A DNA stretch of 64,000 nucleotides from Patagioenas fasciata (taxonomy: Eukaryota; Chordata; Aves; Columbiformes; Columbidae): assembly GCF_037038585.1 (NCBI RefSeq), contig NC_092521.1, positions 106,036,398 to 106,100,397 of the forward strand. The letters are read 5' to 3'. A program made the translations under genes and the position numbers. The notes beneath the pieces were generated by a model that was not told where the DNA came from, made no database searches, and saw only the letters and a program-made list of their open reading frames with translations. This document shows, one piece after another, positions 1 through 13,400 of this stretch; positions within the stretch are counted from its first letter, which is position 1, and every line of letters begins with the position of its first letter.

Positions 1-59
1 GCAACTAGACCAAGTGAGAGTACAAATATCAAGCCAAACTAGGTGGAAATAAGATCAAG

Positions 60-650
60 AGGTGTGGGCACAAGGTGTGTCTGTGGGAGTGAGGCAATTG
101 GAGAAGCTGGCATCGAAAGGGACCAGGAGGTCTATGCCAAGTGATCAAGAGGCTGTAAGATCTGAAGGTCGACTGAGACACTGCATGTGTATGTGTGTGT
201 CTGCATAGGTGGCAACTGGGGAGAAAATAGATCCAGGCTGGGTGGACTGCATGTCTAAGCTATTGGGTGGTGTGTGCTTGGTTACTGGAAAGGTCCACAG
301 TGTGCATGGTTATGTGCTGCTGTGTGCAAGGAAATCTGTACCAGCAGCATGAGTGGGACTGTGACGGTCTTGGGACTAGTGTGGCCAGATGTCAGCAACT
401 GGGGAGACCTGGGATCCATGGCCATTTACTGGATGGACTGCATGTCTAAGCCTAGCTACTGAGAGATCCACAGTGCATGTGTTTGTGAGGGAGGAGGTCT
501 GTACTAGCCATTGGAGTGGGGCTGCTGGCTTTGGGGGCTCATGTGTAGGGTACAACAGCAGGAGAGATCAGGGATCCAGGTACCTGCAGATCCATAGTGT
601 GTGTTTGGTCTCTGAGCGAGCAGCTGTCAAATTATGATCCACCAAGCTCT
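60..650. repeat. Degenerate tandem repeat, units about 120-180 bp
   Basis: Related blocks recur with anchors near 92, 211, 392 and 552. Each has a 'gcaactggggaga'-like start, then 'gatcc'. Units 2 and 3 share 'ggactgcatgtctaagc' (near 245 and 436), and units 2 to 4 share 'gatcca/gtccacagtg'-like text. Spacing is uneven (about 119, 181 and 160 bp) and the copies are clearly diverged, so this is an old minisatellite-like array and not a gene. Short ORFs through it only reflect the repeat. Its family is not recognised. Confidence 0.6.
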
Positions 651-939
651 GCCAGGTCATTGGAGTCTGGTTACAAATGAAGGTATGAGGATGCACAACA
701 ACAGTTCATTATATTTCTGCTGACTCCTGGACTATCTGTGACCTAAGATTTTGCATGGGGTTACTCCAGATTAGGGTAGGCCTGCTCCTAGGCCAGTGGC
801 AAGCTAAAGGAATGCAAGGTTTTATGGAATGCCTACTGCACTGCACAGCCCAGTCTTCCACGTGATTTTTATTTATGTCAACAACTACAGCTTAAAGCAC
901 AACCTACTAGCAATTCGGACCAGACCTGCCAGAGCTCGA

Positions 940-2110
940 GAGGCCACAGACGACTGTGGTACCACTCGTTCTCCGCTTCTCCATCAGGAGGGGAGAATAG
1001 GATGCTCGCGATGGCGGAAGCTGGGGGACCTGGCCTCGACTTCCCCACCAGCCGGGGCGGAGGGTGACGGTCCCGCCCCGCGCCGCCTCTACTCCCGACT
1101 AGGGGAGCGCTCAGGGAGCTATCAACTCCTGGCCTCCCCTCCACCTGCCCCGGCTCACCTGCTGCCCAGCACCCGGCAACACACAGGGAGGCGCGGGCAA
1201 AGGCGCCGCCAGGCGCAACCAGCCATTTAAGGCAGCAAAAGCAGCAGCTGCCCCTGCGTTATTCATTACCTCAGTCTCCGCGGGGGGCGGGAGCGGCCGC
1301 GCGCCGGACAGCCCGCCCGGCCTATGGAGGCGAGCGGCGGAGGGGTGGGCAGGCGGTGCGGCCGCTTGCCAATGCCTGGGCAGCAAGGGCGGAGCTTGCC
1401 GGAGCTGCCGCGCCGGCTTCTCACGGGCTTTCGGTAGCGCCGGAGCCTGGGGCAGTGCAGCCTGGGTTGACGGGACCTGCCGCCACTCGACAGCCGGCGG
1501 TGAGTGGGCACCCCTTTCGGGGGGAGGGGGGGGAAGTGTTTTTCTTGCCCTCTCCCGCCTCGTTAGTGCGCTCGCTAATATATTTCTGTTCGGTTAACGA
1601 AGGCGCCAGATGTGCTGGAGGAGCTGCCCTGGGCTGGTGGTGCCCGCTGTTGCCCGCTGCTGCCGCGCGACCAGTGGCCCGCCCCTACCGGAGGGGCGCG
1701 CGGCGCCCTGCCTTGTTGCGTGTGGCCGTTATGTAACGGCCGCGTGGGACTGCGCGCGAGGTGGCTGCAGTAGCAGCTTTCCTCCGCAGGATTAACCCCG
1801 TCGTTGTCTCCCCCATTCTGCCGCGTCCCTTGTGCTCTCCCGCGAGAGCCCCGGGGAAGCGACCGGACCGGTGGGGAGAGGGTCTCGGTGCGGAGCTGCT
1901 CTCCTTTACCTGCCCATGGGGTTGGGCTCCGGCACCCTCATCTTCCGCCGCCATTGGGGAGGGGAGGCGCCCCCACAACCTGCCCGGGGTTGGGGAGAAT
2001 GTTTCCCCGTTCCTGGCGGCACTGCCGCGGTAGGTCGGTGGACGGGCGATGCTGGCGCCTGGCTGTGGGCTGCTGGCAAGCTGGGCTCTGCCTGCGGCCA
2101 TCTCCCGGAG
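940..2110 (+). promoter_or_regulatory. TPPP: CpG island, probable TPPP promoter
   Basis: This is the only strongly GC- and CpG-rich stretch in the window, with many GCGC and CCGG words. GC boxes include 'ggggggcggg' near 1278-1287, and no convincing TATA box sits upstream of the likely first exon. It lies about 13 kb 5' of the first coding exon of TPPP on the same strand, as expected for a vertebrate gene with a non-coding first exon. It could also fire in the opposite direction, but no minus-strand gene is visible. ORFs across it are by-products of high GC with few stop codons. The limits are approximate. Confidence 0.7.
1270..1499 (+). other. TPPP: Candidate non-coding first exon of TPPP (5' UTR)
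   Basis: The coding start lies only 4 bases inside exon 2, so the mRNA needs an upstream untranslated exon. The best donor in the CpG island is 'cggcg|gtgagt' with GT at 1500-1501. Another possible donor is 'ccgcg|gtaggt' with GT at 2030-2031. The 5' end given here is a guess because no transcription start signal is visible. That an untranslated first exon exists is inferred from the gene structure and the island, not from transcript data. Confidence 0.35.
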
Positions 2111-4700
2111 GAGCTGGGGGGAAAGATCCACCTTGCGCACACACCAAACGTTCTGCTATTAGCCATTATCTAGATACGACAGCAAAGCCTCTGCAGCTGC
2201 TTCTTGTGTTGTTATGTAGAACAAGCGGTCCCCTTTTATGGAGATCGATGGGTGAAGACGATTTGCCTTCTTTTTTTTTTTTTTTTTTTCTGAGTGCCCG
2301 AGTGTTAGCTGAAGGCTCTTTGTCTCCGAGAGCTGCTCCTATACAGCGTCCTCCATGAAAACGAGCATCAGGTGTGGGAGACTGTTTAGGGACTGCAGTT
2401 TAAGACCCGCAGGTATTAAGCCAAGTACAGTACACACGGGTGAAAAAAACCAGGAGCAGACAAAATTCCGTGAATTAATCTGTGACTTAGGCTACATGGA
2501 TTGGAAAAAAAAAAAAAAAAAAAAAACCACAAAAAACAAAAACAACAAGAAACCAAACACTTCCCAAACCAGCAGCGGTTGCAAGTGTTTCTTCAAGCTT
2601 GGGTAAAACCTTTTGTACCTGGGTGAAATTCTTCCACGGGAAAGCTGGGTGTGTCCTACACGGTGCTGAAGGCGCAAGTGAAAAGTGTGTGTCTTGAACG
2701 TTTGCAGCTTTGAATCTTGCAGTAGGTGCTGCTGACAGGCGATCTCCCATGTTTTGCAAGGTCTACATGACTAGGTTTAGGGGGGAAAATTCTTTCAGAT
2801 TTTACAGAGGATTGCATAACTGCTTAAGTTTATTTAAATGGCAAAGAGAAGGAGGGGCAAAACCAACCCCCAGTGTGAAATGAAACACATGGGATGAGAC
2901 AGTTTTCACTGACTTCTACTGAGCTTTCACCCTGTTTTATCAACTAATATAATTAAATAGCATGCTTTAGAAGGTTGGCAAGTGTTAGCATGATAATGAA
3001 ACAGGGGTTTTTCCTCCTGTGCTGTGAAAACTTGGTGAAAAAACAGAGATACCTATATACTTTAATAGTCTCAGATTTAAAATAGCGTGGCTGTTTATCA
3101 GATGTGTATTATTTGTTTTTAATGTCAGTGGCCATTTTTTAATCCTTTTGTGATGAGCCACTTATTTTTCAATTTTTTTTTTTTTTTTTACAGGCCCTAC
3201 AGCAACTCAACCTCACCCCTCCAAGAAACAAAATTAGATACTGCTTTGAATGCTTGTATATCCTCCAGGTCACGGTCATATGCCTTTAAATAATCCATCA
3301 TTTGTAACTGCTAAAGTGTATGTCCAGTATTAAATCATTGTACAGTGTAATGGTTAGACAGCATGCTGTGTAAGGATCAAATTACAGATAAAGTTCACAC
3401 AGGAATCTCCGTCAGTGCTTGCACTTGACCCTTGTAAATGTAAGAAAAGATCCTTATAAATGGAAATATACATCCAGCAAGTAGTTGTTTCTGTGCCAAA
3501 TTTAAACTGGATTTGCTGTGGTGAAAATAATATATTTTAATTAATTTTTATAGTAGATATATTCATTCCAGTTACTTTGTATAGGCAGCTGTATGATAGA
3601 AATTATTTTTAGTTCTTATGCCTTGAGGTTAATTTGAAAAAAAAGCAGACTCTTAAGGAGGGAGGCAGGCAGTTATGTCAATTTATGTTAAGATTAGTGT
3701 ATTCTAACTATAGGTAAAGGCAATTAATTGTACTTATGCATTTAAGAATGCTGTAGAGAATAAACCATACAATGTTTAAACATGATAACTTGCTTTCAGA
3801 TGATAAGCTAAGATGAAAATTAAAATAATATCAGATATTTTTCTTGTTTTGCATACTTTGATTATGTGAGTCTTCAGTGTGAGAATGTGACTGTGTTCAC
3901 AAGCCTGTATCACTCTATGAAGAAAAACTTAAGCAAAGAACAGTCTTTCCTGTGGTGGAGTCACTCAATGATGTCATGTCCTTTCTATTTTACATGCATA
4001 CTGCTTGCAGACCTTGCATAAATGAAATGGATCTTTTCAGCAAGCAGCAAACAGGGTTTTTTTCCTTCCACCCATTTTTGTTGTGCATAACTGAAATTAA
4101 ATGAAAGTATATAATTTTCATCCCTACTTTTTCTCTGCCATGCTGGCATGATTGCTTTGGGATAAGTGCTTTCAGGTGCCTTTGTCAGTTAGCTGAAAAG
4201 AACTTTGCTTATTGTTTATATTGCCATAGTGTCTAGAAGCTGTGATCAGAGACCTTAACTAATGTGTAAGGTGCAATATAACTGTGGAATAACTTGGGCC
4301 TGGCCCCCAAAATATGGTAATTCAAAATGGAACAACACACTGTAAGCAGTACAAAAAAGGGTATGCAGCTGTCGTTAAGAAGCTTACGTTGGTACGTGTG
4401 TGTGCATTATTCAGCTGTGGATTTTATCTTTCTTGTATGTTAGACCAAAGGGGAATGTAGGTCTCAATATAATACTCTCACAGTTCTCTGGCAGAAGTTC
4501 TGGTATCAAAGTGCACTCTTGGGGCATGTGAATAATGGCTTGGGTTTGGGGGAATTTTAAAATGTGTTTAAATTGACTAAATGCTGAAAGTTGACATAAA
4601 AATTAAATAGCCTGAAGATAAAATGTTTTGCATTGGGACAATGTAGATATTTTTTTTTTTTTAATTTTACCATTCTTTAAATTTAAGGTTCTTTTTTAAA

Positions 4701-4730
4701 ATTTTGAAATGAGAGTTTTCATTTCAAAAT
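4701..4730. repeat. Short inverted repeat, 12-bp arms
   Basis: The arms 'attttgaaatga' (4701-4712) and 'tcatttcaaaat' (4719-4730) are perfect reverse complements separated by 6 bases. In AT-rich intronic DNA this may be chance. No neighbouring element explains it. Confidence 0.5.
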
Positions 4731-7700
4731 CGAAGCATTATACAGGAAAAATTGCTTTGCCTTATTCCTCAATGTTTTCTATAAGCTGTTCTAGCTCTTC
4801 CTTCCTCTAATCTCCCAAACCCACAAAAAATAGGTAGTAACAAATACAGCTTCAGAAGAAAGAAATTTCTTAGTGAATTCATTACTCTGTCCAACCCAAA
4901 CTGCCCATACGTATAAGTACTGCAAGAATTTCCCATTTTCACGTAGTCTGGTTATTAGAATACTATCAAACGGTAGTGAAAGTAACTGTATATTGAGAGG
5001 ATGTTATTGGTAAGAAGACCATACATCAGGGCATAAGGAGCACATGGCCTGTACATGTGGTACAGGACAAGTATGCATATCCTGCCAGGTTTCAGGACTG
5101 TTTTTCTGACTGGATGTTTATCTGAAATGCTGACAGAGCAGAACAGACTGATTGCGTGTGTGTGTGTGTGGAGGTTGTTTGTTTGTTGTTGTTTGTGTTT
5201 TTTTTTTTTTTTGTTTTGGCTTATATCAAAACAGATGGGATGTTTTTCTCTATTGTTTGTTGTTACATGTAGCGGGTGAGCAATTCAGTTTGCACCAGCT
5301 AAGAGGGAATTTTAACTTTGCCGGGACTCTAAAGCAGATGCGAAGAAACCTAGGTTCTTGCTCTTGCCAGTCTTAAGGTTCTGTCTTCTTTTCCTCCTCA
5401 TCTTTCCCCTGCCTCATAAATGTCCTGATACAAATTTAACCTTGTCCTGAATAGAAACCTAGGAGCTAGAAACCAAGAGGACACAGACCAAAGCTTTAAT
5501 GCATTGTATGACAAATGAAAAGACAAAAATGAATCTGCAGTGTAACTGTCTTAAGTAATCATATGAAGTTCATTCTTAACCAGTTTGGCTAATCTCAAGA
5601 ATATTCAGCAAAATGAGCACAGAGGAACTTAAAAAAAAGGACATAACAGTTTTTATTTGAATCTCTGAGTGTTGCAGTCCTAGTTGAAACAAGTTCTTAA
5701 ATGCACAGTTGAGTTGAGGAATGGCATTCTACTGGATCAGTGCTAAGGAAATTCAAATGCTAAGAGGTCTTGCTCACAAAAGTGTTATTTTGTTGATGAC
5801 TCTGCTTATTTTTAAATTCAAACCAAATTGGCATCTGCTTGTCGTATCTGATTTTACCTTTGGAAGGACCATTACCCAAACATTTCACCGGACAGGAGCT
5901 TATAGGTGTGAAAGAACTTACTGGTGATTTAGCAAGGCAAGTATATTGTACTGAGCTCTGTGTAGTTGAAAAAAATCTCAAAGGCTAATTTTTTTTTTAT
6001 TCAGACAAAACTGAAGCAGCTGACTTAAGAACATAAGGGATCTTTAGACAATCTAATCTGACTCATGTATTAGTTACTTTCAGTTAGTTATCTGAGACCA
6101 ATAACATATACTTGATAAAAATCTTTCTTTCAGAGATGCTTGACTGAATCTACTTTCAGGATGTAAAGTATTTGTAGCTATTCTTGGAAGTTACCTTTAG
6201 TGTTTCCAATGGTTGATTGCCTCTCCCTAAGGAAGTCTTATTTCTAATTTGCACTGGCATAACCTGAATTTTCAGCCATTGAGGTTTTTTTATATCTTTG
6301 ATAGTAAAGAGCTGTTTAGTATGTGATGCAGTTCCTCTACAAAGGTATTTCAGTACCTCACTCAAGTGACTTCAGTCACTTGACAAATTACATTGGTGGA
6401 ATTCTTTTAAGTCTCTATAGGTGGTAAACAAAACCCCCTTTCTTATTGGTGTTTGAAATTATCTCCTTGCCGTACAATCTCTGATCTCATTTCATGGCGT
6501 GAATCTTTGTTACTTGTGGCTTTGCAGAAATATTTGGAAAGGGTTCTATGGAAGTTCTGATTAATAGTCTGCCTTGGGTGGGGATGGCAGGAGGGGACAT
6601 TGTATAGTGTATGAAGAAATGGGACAAAGCAAATTCTACAATTGTAATATTACAATTTGGGGAACCTGTACTCAACTAATCCTAAAGCGATGATAGGCCT
6701 AGTGTGTTATTTGAAGCTGTAAATTAATTGTATGACTACTGCGGAGAGCAGCCATTGTCTTCCACTCTTTTTGGTTCTGTGATTCCCAAGTCCTTTTTTT
6801 GATAGGCCATGAAAAAAATACCTCCTCTTTTGTTGTGCCTTAATCAGCACTTCTGTGAAGGCTCTTGCAGACACTGTCTTGTATCCTTGCCTGTGTGTTT
6901 AATTGCAGAATATGTGTCCAGATTATTTCTTAATCTACCAATGATAGCAGCCAAACAGAGCTCGGAATGCATAATTAGTAAGTGAAATCTTCAAATGGGA
7001 TAGTCTTATAATGGAAAAAAATGCATAGTAAGAGTTCACCAGTACTTAAATGTGTGGTGGATGCTTGTATTTATGCTTTTGCCTTCATAGTTGAAACTTT
7101 GATTACAGTATATTGTAGAGCTAGGTAAGAGTTATTTAGTTACATAAAGAGTTGTTACGTAGTTTTAAGTGTTGTCAGGTGAACATGTGTCTTTTAGAGG
7201 AAAAATGTTCTAATGGAACTATTGCTGATAAAGGTGCGTTTATCTGTGTATAGGTGCTTCATTTATGTATATATAAAGAGGTCATATTTTATCAAGTGGT
7301 TCTTTGGAACAGAGAAATGTAATTTACTAAAAACTAAACTTAGCTTTATATATAAGTATGTGATATTGTACCAGTAACTATGTAGGTGGATAGCAATAGT
7401 TTTTAAAAATAGAATAAATAATCTCTCTACTTGATAATGTGTTTTCTAGGGTTGTTCCTTTAATGGCATGTATAACTTAATCAGAGTCTGAAAGACTATT
7501 TTGGTGAGGAGAAACATTGAACAACTTGAGTAATCGCCTTTTTTGTTACTCTTTGTGTGTCCTGCTGAAGGTTGTAATGTAGCTGTATGATCTACTCAAC
7601 TTTCTCCTTCTCCATAGTGCTAGATACGAGTATATTGTTAAGAGAAATCAAGCTTCAGCCATGTAGTTCCTCATAAAGCCTGTGAAAGGATTTAGTTTAA

Positions 7701-9204
7701 GTAAAGACGGGTTTAAATGTAGATAAAGTCGTGTTAGCTTTGATGGGTCTGCAGTGTTTTCTGCTCATTTTCCTTCTGTGTTATATTCTAGGGAAAATGG
7801 ATGCCTGTCATTCACCTGAGCATCACATGGGGACAAATAAGCCCAGAGCAGAACTCAGAAGAGATATGTCTTAACTCTGATTCCTACTGATAGCTATAAC
7901 GGAAGCTTAAGGGAAGCTTTAAGAGCATTCTTCAAAGCCTTGCATTTTATTAGGAGGATATTGCATTTCTCCAGCTGTTTATCCCTTCACTCAGCTTGGA
8001 TGTTTATGCAAAAATGTGGGAAAAATATTCCATCTGCTGTGCTTTGTCTCTGCTTTTTTTATTTGGCATAAATAATTACAGACAAAACAAGTGAGAATTC
8101 CCTTTAATGGCAATTCTGTAACATTTTTTAAATGTGGGGAAGATAGATCAAGTACTAAAATAAAACAGATGCAGTTAGATAAATTAAAATGCCTTGCACA
8201 GTTTGATAACATTATGGATCAAATTCACTCATAAAAATAGCACTTCTCATGCTCAGTGAAAAGTGACTTTCTTTTTTGCTTGAATTGGCCTTAGGGTCTT
8301 AAGAAATTTTGAATGGTGGCTAGTTGTGGTGCAGTGGATAGGTTTTACCAACAGTGTAGAAACAGATCTGACAAAAATGGTACCTTAAGCACTTGCATGC
8401 TTACCAACACTTGATGTGCAGTAAGGATTAGCAGAAGAATGGAAGGTAAAAACAGATGATAACATAAAACTACAAGGTTGTGTGCCTGTGGGCAGAATTC
8501 TTTGTAGTATTCCTATTTTCTAAAAGACAATCACCTTTCAGGTTTAATACCATCTAAGAAATAAGGAAGGCTGGTGGTTTGGCTAGGCTGAGAAGCTGAG
8601 AATGTAGGTGTGGAGAGGCTGAAGGCAATGCATTTATAAGAGAATGGCACAGAAACAGGTCTTTTTATGAGGTTAAAACAGAAGTAAAATTGTTGATGTT
8701 GACATATGGGTTTTCAAATCTTTGTGTAATACTGGACTTATCTCAACTTGTGGGCTGTATTAACTGTACTGCAAGGCGTCTATCATCTCTCTTTTCCCCC
8801 TACTGTGTTTCTAGTTCTCCATAAAATCAGTAAGTTTCTGGCTACTGTTTTCTTGAGCATTCATTCAAATGTGAACACATACATGAGAAGTGCTATCTGA
8901 CTGAATGTAGAATCCTATTTTTCTTGGGCAACTAAATACATGTATAGATGCTTTTGCAGATTCATCTTTCCCCACTTTGGAAGGTCAGGGTGTAAAGATC
9001 AGCTCGATGAAATTCATCCATAAGCTAGGGAAAAGCGGGCATAGTCATACTTGGCTTAACAGCTCACAAATATGGAATAGAGTGCTTGAAAGATTTATTT
9101 ATTTATTTTTAACCTGCTGGTAACATTTTGCAGATAGTAGAACAGTATCTTTGCATATAAATGTAGGGTTTGTTCTGTGGATTACCTGCTTTCCCTTCTC
9201 ACTT

Positions 9205-10434
9205 ACCAGATCAGGCCCAGTCAACGTGACTTTATGAAAGAAAGGTCCTGTTTGACCAACCTGATCTCCTCGTATGACAAGGTGACCTAGCTAGTAGGTG
9301 AAGGAAAAGCTGTGGATGTTGTGTACTTAGACTTCAGTAAAGCCTCTGACACCATATCCAACAGCATTCTCGTGGAGAAACTGGCAGCTCACAACTTGGA
9401 TGAGTGAACTCTTCATTGGATAAAGAACTGGCTGGGTAGCAGGGCCCAAAGTGTTGTGGTGAATGGAGCCAAATCCAGTTGATGGCTGATGATGAGTGGT
9501 GTTCCTCAGGACTCAGTATTCGGTCCAGTTCCGTTTACTCTCTTTATCAGTGATCCGGATGAAAGGATTGTGTGTATCCTTAATAAGTTTAGAGATGACT
9601 CCAGACTGGGTAGGAATGTTGGGTGGGAGGGTAGGAAGGCTCTACAGAGGGATCTGGACCAGGTGGATCATTGGGCTGAGGCCAGCTGTATGAGGTTTAA
9701 CAAGGCCAAGTGCTGTGTACTGCACTTGAGTCACAACAACCCCAGGCAGTGCTACAGGCTTGGGGAAGAGTGGCTGGAAAGCTGCCTGGCAGAAAAGGAT
9801 CTGTTTGATGTTAATCAACAGCCAGTTGAGCAGCCAGCAGTGTGGCCAAGAAGGCCAACAGCATCATGGCTTGTGTCAGGAGTAGTATGCTGAGCAGGAA
9901 TAGGGAAGTGATTGTCCCACTGTACTTGGCACTGGTGAGGCCACACCTTGAATCCTGTGTTTACTTTTGCCTCCCTCATCATAAGAAGGACATTGAGGCA
10001 CTAGAGAGAGTTCAAAGGAGGGTGATGAAGCTGATGAGGGGCCTGAAACACAAGTTTGATGAGGAGCAGATGAGGGAATTGGGGCTGTTTAACCTGGAGG
10101 AAAGGAGGCTTATGGGAGACCTTATTGCTGTTTACAACTTCCTGAAAGGAGGTTGTACCATGGAGGGTGTTGTCTCTTCTCCCATGTAGTATGTGATAGG
10201 ACAAGAGGAAATGACCTCAAGTTGTGCCAGGGGAGGATTAGATTGGATATTAGGAAAAAATCCTTCTCAGAAGGGGTTGTCAGGTATTGGAACACACTGC
10301 CCAGGAAAGTGGTGGAGTCACCATCCCTGAGGGATGAGGTTTTTAGGGACATGGTTTAGTGCTAAGGTTAGCTTAGATTATGGTTGGACTCGATCCCAAG
10401 GGTCTCTTCCAACCAAAATGGTTCTATGATCATG
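9205..10434 (+). mobile_element. CR1 LINE fragment, 5'-truncated, decayed reverse transcriptase and 3' end
   Basis: Translation in broken frames shows the C-terminal half of a CR1 ORF2 reverse transcriptase. A 'LDFSKAS' box lies near 9330. Then come '[12 protein letters not shown]' (from 9495), 'MRFNKAKC' (near 9690), '[15 protein letters not shown]' (near 9760), and, after a frameshift near 9820-9850, '[17 protein letters not shown]' and '[11 protein letters not shown]'. The expected catalytic (F/Y)ADD box reads 'FRDD', and in-frame stops occur upstream, so the element is dead. The end 'ggttctatgatcatgaac' resembles the CR1 3' tail. At about 1.2 kb it is a typical 5'-truncated copy compared with roughly 4.5 kb for a full CR1. 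It sits in TPPP intron 1 in sense orientation. Confidence 0.93.
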
Positions 10435-13400
10435 AACACAGAATGTACAATAGAATTGCTGAGTGACAAGGAGGTTGCGGAAAGACTGCCTGGGTAATCT
10501 CTATTTTGAATTATATCTTTGTAATTATTTAGGATACAGTTAAGGTACCGTCTCCACTCTACTTTCTGACAAAAGCTCTATGGTGTGACTGTAAGCAAAG
10601 AGGAACCTTGGACTGCATAAAAGCAACAGCAAAAGGAATCGTAGAACAGAAAGGAGTCAAGGACAGAATTTTTAGATTTTTACTTCTTAGTTTTCTGAGG
10701 CATATGGTAGAAGAGGTTAAGAATTTAGGGAGGAATCAGGGCTGAAGTTGAGAACCTGAGCAGATATTTCATTTTAGGCCTACTTTATCCAAGTTACGGT
10801 CTTCGGGCTCAAGATGAGGAATTTGCACTGCAGACTTAGGGTTTTAGCTAGAGGATGACCCTGATGGTCAGTGTAAACATAACTGTGGAGTTGTATTGTG
10901 AATTGCGTTGGAGCTAGGTGTTGCACATGATAAATAAGGTTGGCATATGTGAAGGCAAGGATTACAGGAAAGAGTAGATGTTAGTAATAGCATTATTGCG
11001 TTGTAACTGTGCCATTGTGCTGTTGAGGCTTTTCCCCAAGTTCAGCGGTCTGCTGAACAGAGGCTTGCTTGATGCTTGAATGCTTTCTACCATTAAAAAG
11101 TTTGAACTGGAAGTTTTCCTTAGTTCACAGGACTTTTGACCTCATTTTTTGACCAACCTTTCTTGGTTAGTAAATATTCGAAAAACCCTTGGTTTTGTAA
11201 TACTTGCTGCAAATAAAAATTCAGCTTACATTCAGAGGGAATATTCCTAGCTTAGAGGCAAGCTAGACAAAGCAGATGAGAAAGTATATGATATAACCCA
11301 AAAAAGCTAGACACTCACACTTTTGATAGTGCTGGTTTGGTTTTTGTTGTGTTTTTTGTTTGTTTGTTTGTTTTTTTAACATTTTTTGGTGTGGAGATAG
11401 TAAACTGTGTTAATACATTTGCAGCTAGTAAGACTGTATTTTCTCCCTAGAGGCAGAATGTTGGTTCTTCAGAGCACTCTGTACAATCATATACCTGCTT
11501 TATGTGGTCTAATAATTAAAGCTGTGTACAGTATGGGATGGGTCCCAGGGCCCTCATTATGTTCTGGACTTTGGCAGCAGAACAGAAATGTTTCTTCATC
11601 TCTCTGCTTTGGTTTCCCCGTCTGTGACATGGCAGCATTGCTAACTTCTGTTATAAATACTAAGCTGTCTGCACTTCTTGAGCAGATTAGACATGCACTG
11701 GTTCTCAGAGACAGGGAAGGTACTGCAGCGAATTCTGACCGCATCAGATACATGCATATTCTGTAGAGTTGCCTAAGCTGCTGAAATTGTTAGCAAAAAT
11801 ACTCTGGGTTTAAGTGAGTCTTTGGGTCTTCCTTGTTGGCGCTGGGAGATTAATTACTTCTAAGAGCAATTCCCCCAAATCTAAAGCAATGCTGTACCAG
11901 AATTCCTTCAATATGTTGACACCTGGAGAGGATGCAGATAAGTAGAAAGTGTAAATTAATATAAATCTTTCAGTAGAACTGACAGTTGGTCTATACTGAG
12001 GCTCTGGGCTTATTTATATGTACCTAGTATTCATGAAGCTACAGAGAATTGACAGCCGGAATTCACAGAAACAATAGCTGCTTGTCCCCTTATTATTGGA
12101 AGAATCCAGGTTAATATGTGACTTCATCTAGGGAGGTTTTCTCAGCAGTCTGTCTGCAGATGAGTATGTATTGTAGTCTCTGGCAAAAGAAAGTTTGATG
12201 ATATGAGAATACTTCTTTTTCTAATGGGTTAGGCATATGCTGAGAACATAGATCTGTACTTTCAGTCTATTTTAGCATGAGTTAGTCATGACCTCAGTCA
12301 GTTTGATCTCTAGCTTAATCTCTGTCTTCATCAATATCTCTGTCTATATAATGTGCTGTATTATCTATTGCAGAGTGAGAGAAGGGACCAGAACAGGGTT
12401 TTTTTGTTATACTAATATGACACAGACTATACCACAACATACCGTAACATAACACCTAGTTGTCTAAATATTCAGTTGATTTCTGGAATTCCATTTTTTT
12501 GGGACAGTTGTTTTTTCACAAGCCTTCTGAACTCTAGCATCTGCTTATACCTCTTTCTTAATGTCTTATATGGCTGTGTTTGGTGATGTGGACCAGCTAG
12601 CTTGGAGCCAGCAGTATTTGGAGAGGTTGGGATCACTGGCTAGTCTCACCTTCCTTCCCTCTTCTGGCTCTGGAAGTGTGGTATCTAATTGTGTTCATAT
12701 TAGACTTTCTGGATGGTAATGAAAGGGTTTCTTTGGTTAGCTGTAATTGTTGTACTTGGCATCTACACAGCTCATGCTTTTGAATAGCAGCCTAATTTTG
12801 TTTTACAGAATTTAATAGTTGGTATTTTAGAGTAGTCACTGTATTTTGTCACTTCCACCTGCCACCCTGCTGTGGCCTGTCCACAAATTACTGTTAGCCT
12901 TTACTTCAAGCAGAAGCTAGCACGTACCTTCTGATACCTTTGTCCTGGAAAAAAAAAAAAAAGGTGAGGAAGACTCAAGACTGCATTTGATCTTGAATTT
13001 TTGGCAAACAGGTTGTTCTGTATTTCTCATTGGAAGATTATTTCTTTAACATAGCGTGATCTCTCTCCTCATCTCTTATCACTAATAAAGATACTGACCC
13101 CATTACAAATCTGCTTTCATGTCCTGTGTTCTGCAATTCTTTACCTTTTCATAGAGTATATTAATTAATATATTTCTCTTCAGAGCATGTTGTTTGTAGT
13201 GTTAAGAAACAAAATTTTAAGTTAAGGGTAAGTCAGTATTTTCATAAACCACATAGCTTTTTAGTAAATTTCCTGCTATTTCATGGGATTTTAACAAGTA
13301 AACTGTAATTATAGTTCAATAAGAAAAGGCGTACCTATGACAATTTTGGGCAACCACAGCAGAAGCCTAGTTTCAATCTATCCTTGACTGCTTTAGATGG

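Noticed and set aside
829-2358. Several ORFs of 60-184 codons on both strands in the CpG island
   Set aside because: High GC removes stop codons. The frames overlap each other, are Pro/Arg/Ala/Gly-rich and match no protein I recognise.
5055-5376. ORFs around the TG and T runs near 5.1-5.3 kb
   Set aside because: Cys/Val/Phe-rich translation of simple repeats without homology or splice support.
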